From positions 62,001 through 126,000 of the forward strand of contig CAWASE010000016.1 in NCBI GenBank assembly GCA_963784675.1: 64,000 bases of DNA. Direction: 5' to 3'. The DNA is from SCTD01 sp963784675 (GTDB lineage: Bacteria > Actinomycetota > Actinomycetes > Mycobacteriales > SCTD01). A program made the position numbers and the translations under genes. The notes under the pieces were generated by a model that saw only the letters and a list, made by a program, of their open reading frames with translations, did no database searches and was not told where the DNA came from. Below, in pieces: positions 33,549-42,051 of this stretch (position 1 is its first letter; the number at the start of each line of letters is the position of its first letter).

Positions 33549-34493
33549 TCAGACGACGACGTCGAGCGCCCGCGGGACCGACCGGAAGGTGACCCGGTCG
33601 CGGTCGCCCAGGTCGTCACCGTCGACCTGCAGCGCCAGCGGTCGGTCTGCCGTGACCACCAGCTCGCGCTGGTCGTGCAGACCCAGCGCGGCGCGCCCGC
33701 GCAGCCGCGGCCGCGGGGCCAGGATCTGACGCAGGTGGCGCAGCGTCGAGGTGGTGCGCAGCGTGCGCAGCGCGAACAGGTCCAGGCCGGTCTCGAACGC
33801 CGCCTCGGGGCACGGCTGCACCGGCCGGTCGCCCAGATAGGTCCACGGCCGGGTGTTGCAGACCAGAGCCAGCCCGATGCGCTCCGGTACGGCGTCGCCG
33901 ACCTGTAGCTGCATCGGCAGGTGCTGACGCTCGGTGCCGGTGAAGAACTGGAGCAGCGCCTGCCGGACGAACAGCGCGTGCGTGGCCGGGCTGCCGGACG
34001 CCCGCTTGCGCTCGACGCGTCGCACGACCTCGGCGTCGAGCCCGAGCCCGGCGCAGAAGGTGAACCAGCGCTCGTCCGGTCCGTCCGGCCCGACCGAGCT
34101 CGTGAGACCCAGGCCGATGGTGCGGCGACGGTCGTGCCGCAGCGCGTCCAGCAGCGCGCCCGTGGCTTCCACCGGGGCCTCGGGCAGACCCAGGGCGCGC
34201 GCGAAGACGTTGGTGCTGCCCCCCGGCACGACCGCCAGCGCCGGGAGCCCGCCGACGGGTCCCTGGGCCAGCAGGCCGTTGACGACCTCGTTGACGGTGC
34301 CGTCGCCGCCCAGGGCCACGACGACGTCGAGCCCGTCGTCGACCGCCTGCCGCGCGAGCGACACGGCGTGCCCCCGGGCGGTGGTCTCGACGACGTCGAG
34401 CTTGATCTCGCTGCGCAGGGCGTCGGCCAGCACCTCGCGGGTGCGCTTGGTCGTGGCCGTGGCCTTGGGGTTCACGACCAGGAGCGCGCGCAT
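33549..34493 (-). CDS. Diacylglycerol/lipid kinase
   Basis: 314 aa from ATG 34493. RALLVVNPKATATTKRTREV, the ATP loop VVALGGDGTVNEVVNGLL, and VPGGSTNVFARALGLP. These are the DAGK catalytic signatures (GGDGT and GGT/STNVFA). The C-terminal domain has RERIGLALVCN-like and LALQVDGDDLGDRDRVTF parts. It phosphorylates diacylglycerol or a related lipid. The start is fixed by a TACCCT box six bases upstream. Confidence 0.85.
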   Translation of the reverse strand: MRALLVVNPKATATTKRTREVLADALRSEIKLDVVETTARGHAVSLARQAVDDGLDVVVALGGDGTVNEVVNGLLAQGPVGGLPALAVVPGGSTNVFARALGLPEAPVEATGALLDALRHDRRRTIGLGLTSSVGPDGPDERWFTFCAGLGLDAEVVRRVERKRASGSPATHALFVRQALLQFFTGTERQHLPMQLQVGDAVPERIGLALVCNTRPWTYLGDRPVQPCPEAAFETGLDLFALRTLRTTSTLRHLRQILAPRPRLRGRAALGLHDQRELVVTADRPLALQVDGDDLGDRDRVTFRSVPRALDVVV

Positions 34494-34499
34494 CGATCC

Positions 34500-34505
34500 A
34501 GGGTA
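34500..34505 (-). promoter_or_regulatory. -10 box of lipid kinase gene (leaderless type)
   Basis: TACCCT on the minus strand, six bases before ATG 34493. Confidence 0.55.
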
Positions 34506-34513
34506 CCGGCCGC

Positions 34514-34519
34514 TAGCCT
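34514..34519 (+). promoter_or_regulatory. -10 box of membrane-protein gene (leaderless type)
   Basis: TAGCCT eight bases before GTG 34528; faces the lipid kinase promoter, the pair occupying only 34 bp between start codons. Confidence 0.5.
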
Positions 34520-34527
34520 GCACGACC

Positions 34528-34908
34528 GTGAGCGACAGGCGCAGTGCCGTGACGGGCGCCGCCGTGCTCGTCGGCCTGCAGGGGCTCGCCCTGACCGTGC
34601 TCGGCGGCGGCTACCTGGTCGCGGGCCTGGTCGGCGAGCCCTTCGACCGGGCTGCCACGGTGCTGCAGGGGGCGTTCGCGATCGGGGCGGGGGTGCTCGT
34701 GGTGCTCGTCGCCCGCGGGCTGCTGCAGCGCCGCGGCTGGTCGCGCTCGCCGGCCGTCGTGCTGCAGCTGCTGGCGCTGCCGGTCGGCTACGGGCTCGTC
34801 CAGGGACGGGTGCTCTACGCGGCCGTCCCGGTGCTCGGGCTCGCGCTGGTCGTGCTCTACCTGCTGGCGTCGGCGGAGGCCCGGCAGGCCTTCCGCAGCG
34901 ACGGGTGA
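34528..34908 (+). CDS. Four-helix membrane protein of unknown function
   Basis: 126 aa. Four hydrophobic stretches: AAVLVGLQGLALTVLGGGYL, AFAIGAGVLVVLVARGLL, VVLQLLALPVGYGLV and VPVLGLALVVLYLLA. It has the look of the many small actinobacterial four-helix proteins. No enzymatic motif. Ends 3 bp from the sigF stop (convergent). Confidence 0.7.
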   Translation: MSDRRSAVTGAAVLVGLQGLALTVLGGGYLVAGLVGEPFDRAATVLQGAFAIGAGVLVVLVARGLLQRRGWSRSPAVVLQLLALPVGYGLVQGRVLYAAVPVLGLALVVLYLLASAEARQAFRSDG

Positions 34909-34911
34909 GCG

Positions 34912-35832
34912 CTACTCGTCGGTGAGCAGGCCCTGCCGCAGCTGCGCCAGCGTGCGCGCGAGCAGCCGCGACACGTGCATCTGGCTGATCCCGAGCTCGG
35001 CAGCGATCTGCGACTGCGTCATGTTGCCGAAGAAACGCAGCATGAGGATCTTCTTCTCGCGCGGCGGCAGCTGCTCCAGCAGCGGCTTGAGCGACTCGCG
35101 GTACTCGACGCCCTCGAGCGCGTCGTCCATCATGCCGAGCGAGTCGGCGACCGCAGGCGAGTCGTCGTCGCCGCCGTCGGGCGCGTCGAGGCTGACGGCG
35201 GAGTAGGCGTTCGCCGACTCCAGGCCCTCGAGGATCTCCTCCTCGGTGAGGCCCAGGTGACCGGCAAGCTCGGCGACCGTGGGGGAGCGGCCGTTCTTCT
35301 GCGACAGGTCGCTGGTGGCCTTGGTCAGGCTCAGCTTGAGCTCCTGCAGCCGCCGCGGGACCCGGATCGCCCAGCCCTTGTCGCGGAAGTGCCGCTTGAT
35401 CTCGCCGACGATCGTGGGGGTGGCGTAGGTGGAGAACTCGACGCCGCGCTCGAGGTCGAAGCGGTCGACGGACTTGATCAGCCCGATGGTGGCGACCTGC
35501 ACGAGGTCGTCCAGCGGCTCGCCGCGGTTGCGGAAGCGCCGCGCCAGGTACTCCACCAGCGGCAGGTGCGCCTCGACCAGCTGTTCGCGCAGCCGGACGC
35601 GGGACGGGTCGTCGGCGGGCATCTGCGCCAGCCGCTCGAACATCGCGCGGGCGCGGGCGCGGTCGGCCGCCGTGCGCTCCTGGCGCAGCGTGAGAGGGGG
35701 GACGACCGGGTCGGCCGCCACGACGCTGTCGGCTCCCTGCTGCGCGGGGATCTGCTCGCTGCCGGTCGCCGCACCGGGCGCCGTGTCGGTCGGGGCTTCC
35801 ACGGGGGCGTCGTTGACGGCCTGGTCGTTCAC
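34912..35832 (-). CDS. sigF: SigF/SigB-family stress sigma factor
   Basis: 306 aa, GTG 35832 overlapping the anti-sigma stop (GTGA). Domains: region 1.2/2 (EHLPLVEYLARRFRNRGEPL-like: AHLPLVEYLARRF, DDLVQVATIGLIKSVDRFDL, FSTYATPTIVGEIKRHFRDK), region 3 (RVPRRLQELKLSLTKATSDL) and region 4 (LPPREKKILMLRFFGNMTQS, EIGISQMHVSRLLART-like). This is the SigB/F/G group that controls general stress and development. It has a long acidic N-terminus of about 45 residues. Confidence 0.9.
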   Translation of the reverse strand: MNDQAVNDAPVEAPTDTAPGAATGSEQIPAQQGADSVVAADPVVPPLTLRQERTAADRARARAMFERLAQMPADDPSRVRLREQLVEAHLPLVEYLARRFRNRGEPLDDLVQVATIGLIKSVDRFDLERGVEFSTYATPTIVGEIKRHFRDKGWAIRVPRRLQELKLSLTKATSDLSQKNGRSPTVAELAGHLGLTEEEILEGLESANAYSAVSLDAPDGGDDDSPAVADSLGMMDDALEGVEYRESLKPLLEQLPPREKKILMLRFFGNMTQSQIAAELGISQMHVSRLLARTLAQLRQGLLTDE

Positions 35833-36251
35833 AGCGTGCCGTCCTTGCGCTTGTTCAGGGTGAGGGTGACGCGACCGTCGGCGTCGACGGAGCTGTCGAC
35901 CTCGCCGGCGAGCGCGGTCAGCACGGTCCAGGCGAACGTGTCGCGCGCGGGCTCGCGGCCGTCCAGGGTCAGCACGCTGACGTCGACGCGGATGGCGTCG
36001 GTCGTCAGCTCGAAGGTGCACTCGAGGTCGGCTCCGGCGCGGGCCTGGGTGAGCAGCATCGCGCAGGCCTCGTCGACCGCGATGCGCAGGTCCTCGATGT
36101 CGTCGATGGTGAAGTCGAGCCGCGAGGCCAGGCTCGCGGTGGCCGTCCGCAGCACCGACAGGTAGGCGCCCGCGGCCGGCAGGCGCAGCACGACGACGTC
36201 GCGGCCCGCTGGCGCTGTACCGGGCGGTGTCGTCTCCCGTTGCGTGGTCAC
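35829..36251 (-). CDS. rsbW: RsbW/UsfX-like anti-sigma factor of SigF
   Basis: 140 aa from GTG 36251. RLPAAGAYLSVLRTATASLA and IEDLRIAVDEACAMLLTQA keep the GHKL fold of RsbW. The N-box Asn is missing (DEACAMLL rather than E-x3-N) and no D-x-G-x-G loop is seen, so ATP binding and kinase activity are doubtful; mycobacterial UsfX proteins are likewise degenerate. The GTGA overlap with sigF strongly predicts pairing. No anti-anti-sigma is adjacent. Confidence 0.85.
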   Translation of the reverse strand: MTTQRETTPPGTAPAGRDVVVLRLPAAGAYLSVLRTATASLASRLDFTIDDIEDLRIAVDEACAMLLTQARAGADLECTFELTTDAIRVDVSVLTLDGREPARDTFAWTVLTALAGEVDSSVDADGRVTLTLNKRKDGTL

Positions 36252-36455
36252 GCCCGTGCTCCCCTTGCTTGCGGCACCGATCAGGCGTCGGCGCACTGCG
36301 GACATGGTGGGGTGAAGGGGCCGACAGGCCCGAACCGGACCACCGGCACACACCGTGGGCGATCCTACGTCCGGTACCGCACGCCCGCGAACGCTCACCG
36401 GGTGCGACCCTGGGGTCGCGGCAGCGTGCGCTGACGCAGGACGTGAGGAGCCGCT

Positions 36456-38396
36456 GTGCAGGTCGATCGACGTACCGCCCTGAAGACCGCCGCGGTGGTC
36501 GCGGGGGCGGTCGGGATCGGCGTCCACCCGGCCCGCACCGCGGCTGCGGCGCCGGCTGCCGTGCGGGTCGCCGGGACGACGCTGGACACCACGGTCGTGC
36601 GCGGCGGTGCGGTGAACGCGCTCGGTTACGTCCGGCTCGCAGGCGGTCCGGCCGAGCCGCACCAGGTGCGCGACGAGCTCGGGACCACCGCCCGCGCGGG
36701 GCGCGAGACCCGGCGCGCGTCGGTGCTGGCCTTCGCCCACCTGACCGACATCCACGTCATCGACGCGCAGTCGCCCGGTCGGGTCGAGTTCCTGGACCGC
36801 TACAACGACGGTCCCGGCAGCCCGCTGATCTTCGGTTCCGCCTACCGGCCGCACGAGATGCTCACGGCCCAGGTCAGCGACGCGATCGTCGCGCGGGTCG
36901 AGCAGGTCGGTGCCGGTCCGGCGGGTGGGCGTCCGCTGGACTTCGCCATGTGCACCGGCGACAACACCGACAACTGCCAGCGCAACGAGCTGCGCTGGAG
37001 CATCGACGTTCTCGACGGCACACCGTTCCGTCCCGACAGCGGTGCGAGCGACCGTTGGGAGGGCGTGCACGACTCCGACGCCGCGAGCTACGACGTCCAC
37101 TACTGGCACCCCGACGGTCCGCCGGACGGGGCTGAGATCGACCAGGCCCAGGCCCTCTACGGGTTCCCGGTCGTGCGGGGCCTGCTCGACGCGGCCCGGC
37201 GCGGCTTCACGCCGGTGGGTCTCTCGCGTCCCTGGTACACCTGCTACGGCAACCACGACGGCCTCGTGCAGGGCAACTTCCCGCAGTCCTTCCAGCTGAC
37301 ACGGCTGGCCGAAGGCCCGCTGAAGATCGTCGGTCTGCCGGCCGGTGCGTCGCCCGACGACGTCGCCCGCGGGCTGACCGCCGGCGACCCTTCGATCCTG
37401 GCGGCGCTGGCGACCGGACCGGTGCGCACGGTGACCGCCGACCCGCTGCGGCACGTGGTGACGCGCACCGAGTCCGTCCGCGAGCACTTCACCACCGGCG
37501 GCACCCCGCTCGGCCACGGCTACACCCAGCAGAACCTCTCCGCCGGCACGGCCTACTACGTCTTCGAGCCGGCACCGCAGGTGCGCGGCATCGTGCTGGA
37601 CACCGTCAACCCCAACGGCGAGTCCAGCGGCTCCATCGACCAGCCCCAGCTGGCCTGGCTGCGGGCGCGGCTGGAGGAGGTGACGGGCGCCGGCCGCAAC
37701 AAGCTGGTGGTCGTCTTCAGCCACCACACCATCGCCAGCATGACGAACCGGATCGTCTCGGTCGACGCGCCGTCGCCGCGCGTGCTCGGGCCGGAGGTGC
37801 GCGACCTGCTGCTGGAGTTCCCCAACGTCGTGCTGTGGGTGAACGGGCACACGCACGTCAACCGGGTCACGCCGCACACCCGGCCGACCGGTGGTGGCTT
37901 CTGGGAGCTGAACACGGCAGCGCACGTCGACTGGCCGGCGCAGGCCCGCCTGGTCGAGCTGCTCGACAACCGCGACGGCACGCTCTCGGTCGTCGGCACG
38001 ATCATCGACGCTGCCGCGCCGCTGGCCTACGGCGGCCGCCTGGACAGCACCGCCGCGCTGGCCTCGCTGGCCCGCGAGCTGGCAGCCAACGACGGGCAGG
38101 AGCGCACCGACGCGCGGCGCGGCAAGATCGAGGACCGCAACGTCGAGCTGCTGGTCAAAGCCCCGTTCGCGCTGTCGGTGGTGCCGCCGCCGGCGGCGGC
38201 GGCGCCGTCGACCACGCCGGCCCCGCCGGCCGGGCCGCCCGGGTCGCCGGCGCAGCCTGGCCCCGCCGGACGGCTGCCCGCCACCGGCGCGGGCGGCGCG
38301 CTCGCCACCGGTGCCGTGCTGGCCTCGGCCGCAGCGCTCGCCCTGCGGCACCGTCGTGCGGCCGCGCCCGAGGAGGCGCCGCCGCCTGGGCCGTGA
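36456..38396 (+). CDS. Tat-exported, LPATG-anchored metallophosphoesterase (TIGR03767-like)
   Basis: 646 aa; GAGGAG six bases before GTG 36456. The N-terminus is a Tat-like signal (DRRTALKTAAVVAGAVGIG). Catalytic motifs: FAHLTDIHVID, CTGDNTDN, CYGNHDGLVQG, FSHHTIASM and VNGHTHVNRV. This layout fits the PPA1498-type actinobacterial phosphoesterase. After a Pro-rich linker the C-terminus is LPATGAGGALATG, a hydrophobic helix and RHRR, a sortase cell-wall signal. A Tat start with a sortase tail suggests a folded, cofactor-bearing enzyme fixed to the wall. Its stop overlaps (GTGA) the DNA polymerase gene. Confidence 0.85.
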   Translation: MQVDRRTALKTAAVVAGAVGIGVHPARTAAAAPAAVRVAGTTLDTTVVRGGAVNALGYVRLAGGPAEPHQVRDELGTTARAGRETRRASVLAFAHLTDIHVIDAQSPGRVEFLDRYNDGPGSPLIFGSAYRPHEMLTAQVSDAIVARVEQVGAGPAGGRPLDFAMCTGDNTDNCQRNELRWSIDVLDGTPFRPDSGASDRWEGVHDSDAASYDVHYWHPDGPPDGAEIDQAQALYGFPVVRGLLDAARRGFTPVGLSRPWYTCYGNHDGLVQGNFPQSFQLTRLAEGPLKIVGLPAGASPDDVARGLTAGDPSILAALATGPVRTVTADPLRHVVTRTESVREHFTTGGTPLGHGYTQQNLSAGTAYYVFEPAPQVRGIVLDTVNPNGESSGSIDQPQLAWLRARLEEVTGAGRNKLVVVFSHHTIASMTNRIVSVDAPSPRVLGPEVRDLLLEFPNVVLWVNGHTHVNRVTPHTRPTGGGFWELNTAAHVDWPAQARLVELLDNRDGTLSVVGTIIDAAAPLAYGGRLDSTAALASLARELAANDGQERTDARRGKIEDRNVELLVKAPFALSVVPPPAAAAPSTTPAPPAGPPGSPAQPGPAGRLPATGAGGALATGAVLASAAALALRHRRAAAPEEAPPPGP

Positions 38397-40159
38397 CCGA
38401 CGATGGTGCGGTGTCGGTGTCGGTGTCGGTGTCGCTGCCGGATCCGCGCGTGGCGGCGCTGCGGCAGGCAGTGCGTCCGGGCGTCCCGCTGGCGCTCGTC
38501 GTCACCCCGGACGGGGTCGGGCTGGCCTGGCCCGGCGGTTCGTGCCACGTCTCCGGTGACGCCGCGGTCCTGGTCGACGCCCTGCAGGATCTGGATCCTC
38601 GCTGGACCTGGTGGTCCGCCCGCGAGAGCGCCGCGCCGCTCGTGGCAGCAGGCGCGCGGACGCGCACGTGCTGGGACCTCGGCGCCGTCGGTCGGCTGCT
38701 GCACGGGCTCGGCCGCGACGACGCCGGCGCCGTGTGGGCGGCCGGGCTCGACCTGCCGGAGCCGGACCCGCTCCGCGGTGAGCGCAGCGACCTGTTCGAC
38801 CTCGACACCGAGGACGGCGAACCCGTCCGACCAGACGGCGGCCTGAGCCGGGAGTGGCGGCGCGGCGCGTGGGCCGCCGACCTGGAAGCTGCCCGCCGCT
38901 GGGCCGAGCTGGCGCTGCTGGCTCGCGACCGGCAGGAGCAGCAGCTCGCGGCGCTGCCCGACCCGCGCCGCTTGCCGACCGGCACCCCGCTCGCGGTGCT
39001 GACGGCCTGGGCGGAGTCGGCCGCAGCGCTGCTCTGCGTCGAGCTGGAGGCACGTGGCCTGCCGCTGGACGTGGACGTCGCCGGCGCGCACCTGCAGGCC
39101 CTGCTCGGCCCGCGGCCCGCCGACGAGAAGGCCGAGGCCGCTCAGCGGCGCGCGCGCGACGCCACGGTGCTGGCCGCCTTCCCCGGACCGCCGGTCGACC
39201 TGCGCAGCCCGCTGCAGGTGCGCGAGCTGTTGGAACGGGTCGGTCTGTCGCTGCCCGACACCCGCTCGTGGCGGCTGGAGCCGCACGCCGCGACGTCGCC
39301 GGCGGTGGCCGCCCTGCTCACCTGGCGCAAGGCGGAGCGGGTCGCCACCACCTACGGCTGGTCGTGGCTGGACCGGCACGTGCAGGCTGGCCGCCTACGG
39401 GGTCAGTGGCGCAGCGCCGACGGTGCCGCCGGGCGGATGACGGCCTCGGCCGGACTGCACAACCTGCCGGCGGAGCTGCGGCCTGCCGTCCGTGCGGCGC
39501 CCGGCTTCGTCCTCGTCCGGGCCGACCTCGGTCAGGTCGAGCCGAGGGTGCTCGCCGTCGTCTCGGGGGATGCGGCGTTCGCCACCGCCGCCCGCGAGGA
39601 CGACCTGTACGCCCCCGTCGCCGCCGCCCTGGGCTGCGACCGGCCGACCGCGAAGATCGCGGTGCTCGCGGCGATGTACGGCCAGACCTCCGGCACCGCC
39701 GGGGCCGCGCTGCGCGACCTGGACCGCGCCTACCCCGTCGCGATGGGATACCTGCGTGCTGCGGAGGCCGCCGGCCGTACCGGTGGCGAGCTGCGCACCT
39801 ACAGCGGACGTCGGCTGCGGCTCGGCGGCCCTGCCGGTCTGGAGCCGGTCGGGGAGTCGGCAGCGGCGCCGGCCGGGGCCGGCCGCTTCGCCCGCAACGC
39901 CGTCGTCCAGGGCGCCGCCGCCGAGCTGTTCAAGGCGTGGACGGCCACCGTCCGCGACGGCCTGCCGTCGGTCGGCGGCGAGATCGTGCTGTGCCTGCAC
40001 GACGAGCTCGTGCTGCACGTGCCGGTCGACGCTGCACCGGCCGCGTCGACGCTGCTGCACCAGGCGCTGCAGGCGACGGCGCGCTGGTGGGCTGCGGGCA
40101 GCGCCGTGCGCCTGGTCGCGGAGGTCAGCGTCGGAGCCAGCTGGGCGGCCGCGCACTGA
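38393..40159 (+). CDS. Family-A DNA polymerase (bifunctional 3'-5' exonuclease/polymerase-like)
   Basis: 588 aa, GTG in GTGA. The polymerase half has motif A (VRADLGQVEPRVLAVV, canonical DYSQIELR), motif B (RPTAKIAVLAAMYGQTSG, R-x3-K...YG) and motif C (LCLHDELVLHVP). Upstream, the exonuclease region lacks a D-x-E motif, so proofreading is probably lost. The N-terminus carries a short Val-Ser repeat from a six-base repeat at 38411. These short PolA-like proteins coexist with the real PolA in actinobacteria and have no settled role. Motif A differs in replacing Tyr-Ser by Leu-Gly and Leu by Pro. Confidence 0.8.
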   Translation: MTDDGAVSVSVSVSLPDPRVAALRQAVRPGVPLALVVTPDGVGLAWPGGSCHVSGDAAVLVDALQDLDPRWTWWSARESAAPLVAAGARTRTCWDLGAVGRLLHGLGRDDAGAVWAAGLDLPEPDPLRGERSDLFDLDTEDGEPVRPDGGLSREWRRGAWAADLEAARRWAELALLARDRQEQQLAALPDPRRLPTGTPLAVLTAWAESAAALLCVELEARGLPLDVDVAGAHLQALLGPRPADEKAEAAQRRARDATVLAAFPGPPVDLRSPLQVRELLERVGLSLPDTRSWRLEPHAATSPAVAALLTWRKAERVATTYGWSWLDRHVQAGRLRGQWRSADGAAGRMTASAGLHNLPAELRPAVRAAPGFVLVRADLGQVEPRVLAVVSGDAAFATAAREDDLYAPVAAALGCDRPTAKIAVLAAMYGQTSGTAGAALRDLDRAYPVAMGYLRAAEAAGRTGGELRTYSGRRLRLGGPAGLEPVGESAAAPAGAGRFARNAVVQGAAAELFKAWTATVRDGLPSVGGEIVLCLHDELVLHVPVDAAPAASTLLHQALQATARWWAAGSAVRLVAEVSVGASWAAAH

Positions 40160-40162
40160 CGC

Positions 40163-40657
40163 TCACGACGACGCGAGGGCCGTGAGCGCCTGCCCGTCGA
40201 CGCGCATCGTCGTCCAGTCCGACTGCCCGACGGCGCCGAGCGAGCGGTAGAAGCCGATCGCAGGGCTGTTCCAGTCGAGCACCCACCACTCGAAGCGGCT
40301 CCAGCCCCGGGCGACGCAGACCGCGGCCAGCGTCTGCAGCAGGGCGCGGCCCAGGCCGGTGCCGCGAGCGGTCTCCAGCACGAACAGGTCCTCCAGCCAC
40401 AGGCCGCGTCGTCCGGTCCAGGTGGAGAAGGTCGGATACCAGAGGGCGAAACCGACCACGACACCGTCGATCTCGGCGACGTGTGCGCTGCAGGCACCGT
40501 CGACGAACAGCGCGTCGTGCAGCAGCTGCTCGGTGGCCTCGACGGCATCCGGCTCCCGCTCGTAGACCGCGAGCGCGCGGACCAGCTCGAGCAGGACCGG
40601 GACGTCGCCGGGCTCCGCAGGTCGGATCCGGGCGGCCGTGGAGTCTGCGCCGTTCAT
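40163..40657 (-). CDS. GNAT acetyltransferase, diamine-acetyltransferase-like
   Basis: 164 aa from ATG 40657, overlapping the phosphatase stop (ATGA). RIRPAEPGDVPVLLELVRAL, YEREPDAVEATEQLLHDALF, GFALWYPTFSTWTGRRGLWL, EDLFVLETARGTGLGRALL and DWNSPAIGFYRSLGA follow the spermine/spermidine N-acetyltransferase pattern (E-DLFV, RG-G-G, N-x-x-A-x-x-x-Y). Polyamine or thialysine acetylation is possible. Confidence 0.8.
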   Translation of the reverse strand: MNGADSTAARIRPAEPGDVPVLLELVRALAVYEREPDAVEATEQLLHDALFVDGACSAHVAEIDGVVVGFALWYPTFSTWTGRRGLWLEDLFVLETARGTGLGRALLQTLAAVCVARGWSRFEWWVLDWNSPAIGFYRSLGAVGQSDWTTMRVDGQALTALASS

Positions 40658-41214
40658 GTGTTCCAGGCCAGGATCGCGGGGCACCCGTGCTCGTGGCCGA
40701 GCGTCGAGATCGACCCCGCCGACAGCACCAGCTGCTGCGCGACCCCCGGCGAAAGACCGAGCCAGCACGCGGCGAGCACCCGCAGCGCATGGCCGTGACC
40801 CGCCAGGCAGACGTCGCCCTGCTCGAGCGCCGGCCGCACCCGGTCCAGGACCCGCTGCTGACGCAGGGCGACAGCGGCGAGCGTCTCGCCGAGGCCGGTG
40901 TCGTCCCACACCGACCACCCCGGACGCGTCTGCCGCGCCTGCTCGGTGGTGCGACCCTCTTCCGGGCCGTAGTCCCACTCCACGAGGTCCGGTTCGACCA
41001 GCGGCGCCAGGCCGGCGAGCTCGGCGGTGCGCCGGGCCCGCTGCAGGGGAGAGGACAGCACCAGGGCGAACGGACGGGACAGCCGAGCGCGCAGGGCGGC
41101 GGCATCGGCCTCGCCCTGCGCGGTCAGCGGCACGTCGGTCAGCCCGGTGTGCCGGCCCTGCTGCGACCACTGCGTCTGGCCGTGCCGGACCAGCAGCAGT
41201 TCACCCAGGCTCAG
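40654..41214 (-). CDS. Histidine-phosphatase (phosphoglycerate-mutase-like) protein
   Basis: About 186 aa. LLLVRHGQTQWSQQGRHTGL carries the RHG phospho-His, and SPLQRARRTAELAGL, VEWDYGPEEGRTT and LAGHGHALRVLAACWLGL hold the other pocket residues. The reading frame has no ATG, GTG or TTG near the RHG; the first workable codon is CTG 41214, overlapping the sodN TGA (CTGA). The end overlaps the GNAT start by ATGA. So sodN, phosphatase and GNAT are likely one transcript. Confidence 0.75.
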   Translation of the reverse strand: MSLGELLLVRHGQTQWSQQGRHTGLTDVPLTAQGEADAAALRARLSRPFALVLSSPLQRARRTAELAGLAPLVEPDLVEWDYGPEEGRTTEQARQTRPGWSVWDDTGLGETLAAVALRQQRVLDRVRPALEQGDVCLAGHGHALRVLAACWLGLSPGVAQQLVLSAGSISTLGHEHGCPAILAWNT

Positions 41215-41636
41215 GCGACCGGCTTGTCGTAGCTCTTGCCCTTGGTCTCCCAGAAGATCGCGGCGATCTCGTCGATACCGTCGAGCAGCTTCTGGCCCTC
41301 GGCCGCGTCGACCTTCTGCTTGGCGCCGGTACCGCTGGCGAGCTTGATCGTGTCGTTGAACAGGGTGTGCAGGGTCGGGTACTTCTCGAAGTGCTCGGCC
41401 TTGAAGTAGTCGTGCCACAGCACGGCCAGGTGGTGCTTGACGAGCTCGGCGCGCTCACCGATCAGCGTGATCGCCCGGGCCCGGAACACCGGGTCCTCGT
41501 TGCCCGCGTACTTCTCGGCCATCGCCTTCACCGACTGCGCCTCGATCCGGGCCTGCGCCGGGTCGTAGACCCCGCAGGGCAGGTCGCAGTGGGCGGACAC
41601 GACGGTGGTCGGGATGAAGAAGCTGAACAGCTTCAT
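41211..41636 (-). CDS. sodN: Nickel superoxide dismutase
   Basis: 141 aa. Propeptide MKLFSFFIPTTVVSA, then the nickel hook HCDLPCGVYDPAQARIEAQS (His1, Cys2 and Cys6 after cleavage), followed by VKHHLAVLWHDYFKAEHFEK and a four-helix fold ending IFWETKGKSYD. This is the Streptomyces SodN type, which needs the divergent SodX peptidase to expose His1. A GGAGG site precedes ATG 41636. No Fe/Mn-SOD is in the window. Confidence 0.95.
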   Translation of the reverse strand: MKLFSFFIPTTVVSAHCDLPCGVYDPAQARIEAQSVKAMAEKYAGNEDPVFRARAITLIGERAELVKHHLAVLWHDYFKAEHFEKYPTLHTLFNDTIKLASGTGAKQKVDAAEGQKLLDGIDEIAAIFWETKGKSYDKPVA

Positions 41637-41727
41637 ACTCGGTTCCTCCAGGGAGTCGATCGATGATCGTGCGTCTCGTCCGGACCTTACCCGCGCCCTC
41701 CCGGGCCCAACATCGCAGGAGGAGCCC

Positions 41728-42051
41728 GTGCGCGGACCGGTCTCGGCGGTGCTCGTCGACGGCTCGTCGATGCTGCCGACGCTGCGCGCGGGCGACTGCC
41801 TGCTGGTGCGTCCGGGGGCGCGGGTGCGGTCGGGAGACCTCGTGGTCGTGACGTTCCCCGGCCGACCCGGGCTCACCGCCGTCAAGCGGGCGGTACGGCC
41901 GGTCGAGGGCGGCTGGTGGGTGGCGGGGGACAACGCCGTCGCGAGCAACGCCAGCGAGACGTACGGGCCCGCGGTCCCCGTCGCGCGGGTGCTGTGCCGC
42001 TACTGGCCGCTGCGGCGCAGGCCCTCGCGGAAGGCGAGGCACGCGTCGTAG
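41728..42051 (+). CDS. sodX: SodX-type signal peptidase for Ni-SOD maturation
   Basis: 107 aa; AGGAGGAG site before GTG 41728. An S26-type peptidase with catalytic Ser in VDGSSMLPTLRAGDCLLV and Lys in LTAVKRAVRP, followed by GWWVAGDNAVASNASETYGP. It lacks a membrane helix, as usual for SodX. It lies divergently from sodN, 91 bp apart, and removes the SodN propeptide. Its last 52 bp overlap the convergent rmlC-like gene. Confidence 0.9.
   Translation: MRGPVSAVLVDGSSMLPTLRAGDCLLVRPGARVRSGDLVVVTFPGRPGLTAVKRAVRPVEGGWWVAGDNAVASNASETYGPAVPVARVLCRYWPLRRRPSRKARHAS

Noticed and set aside
36252..38351. Long minus-strand frame upstream of the anti-sigma gene
   Set aside because: Only the last 140 residues (from GTG 36251) match RsbW; the rest is antisense to the phosphoesterase.
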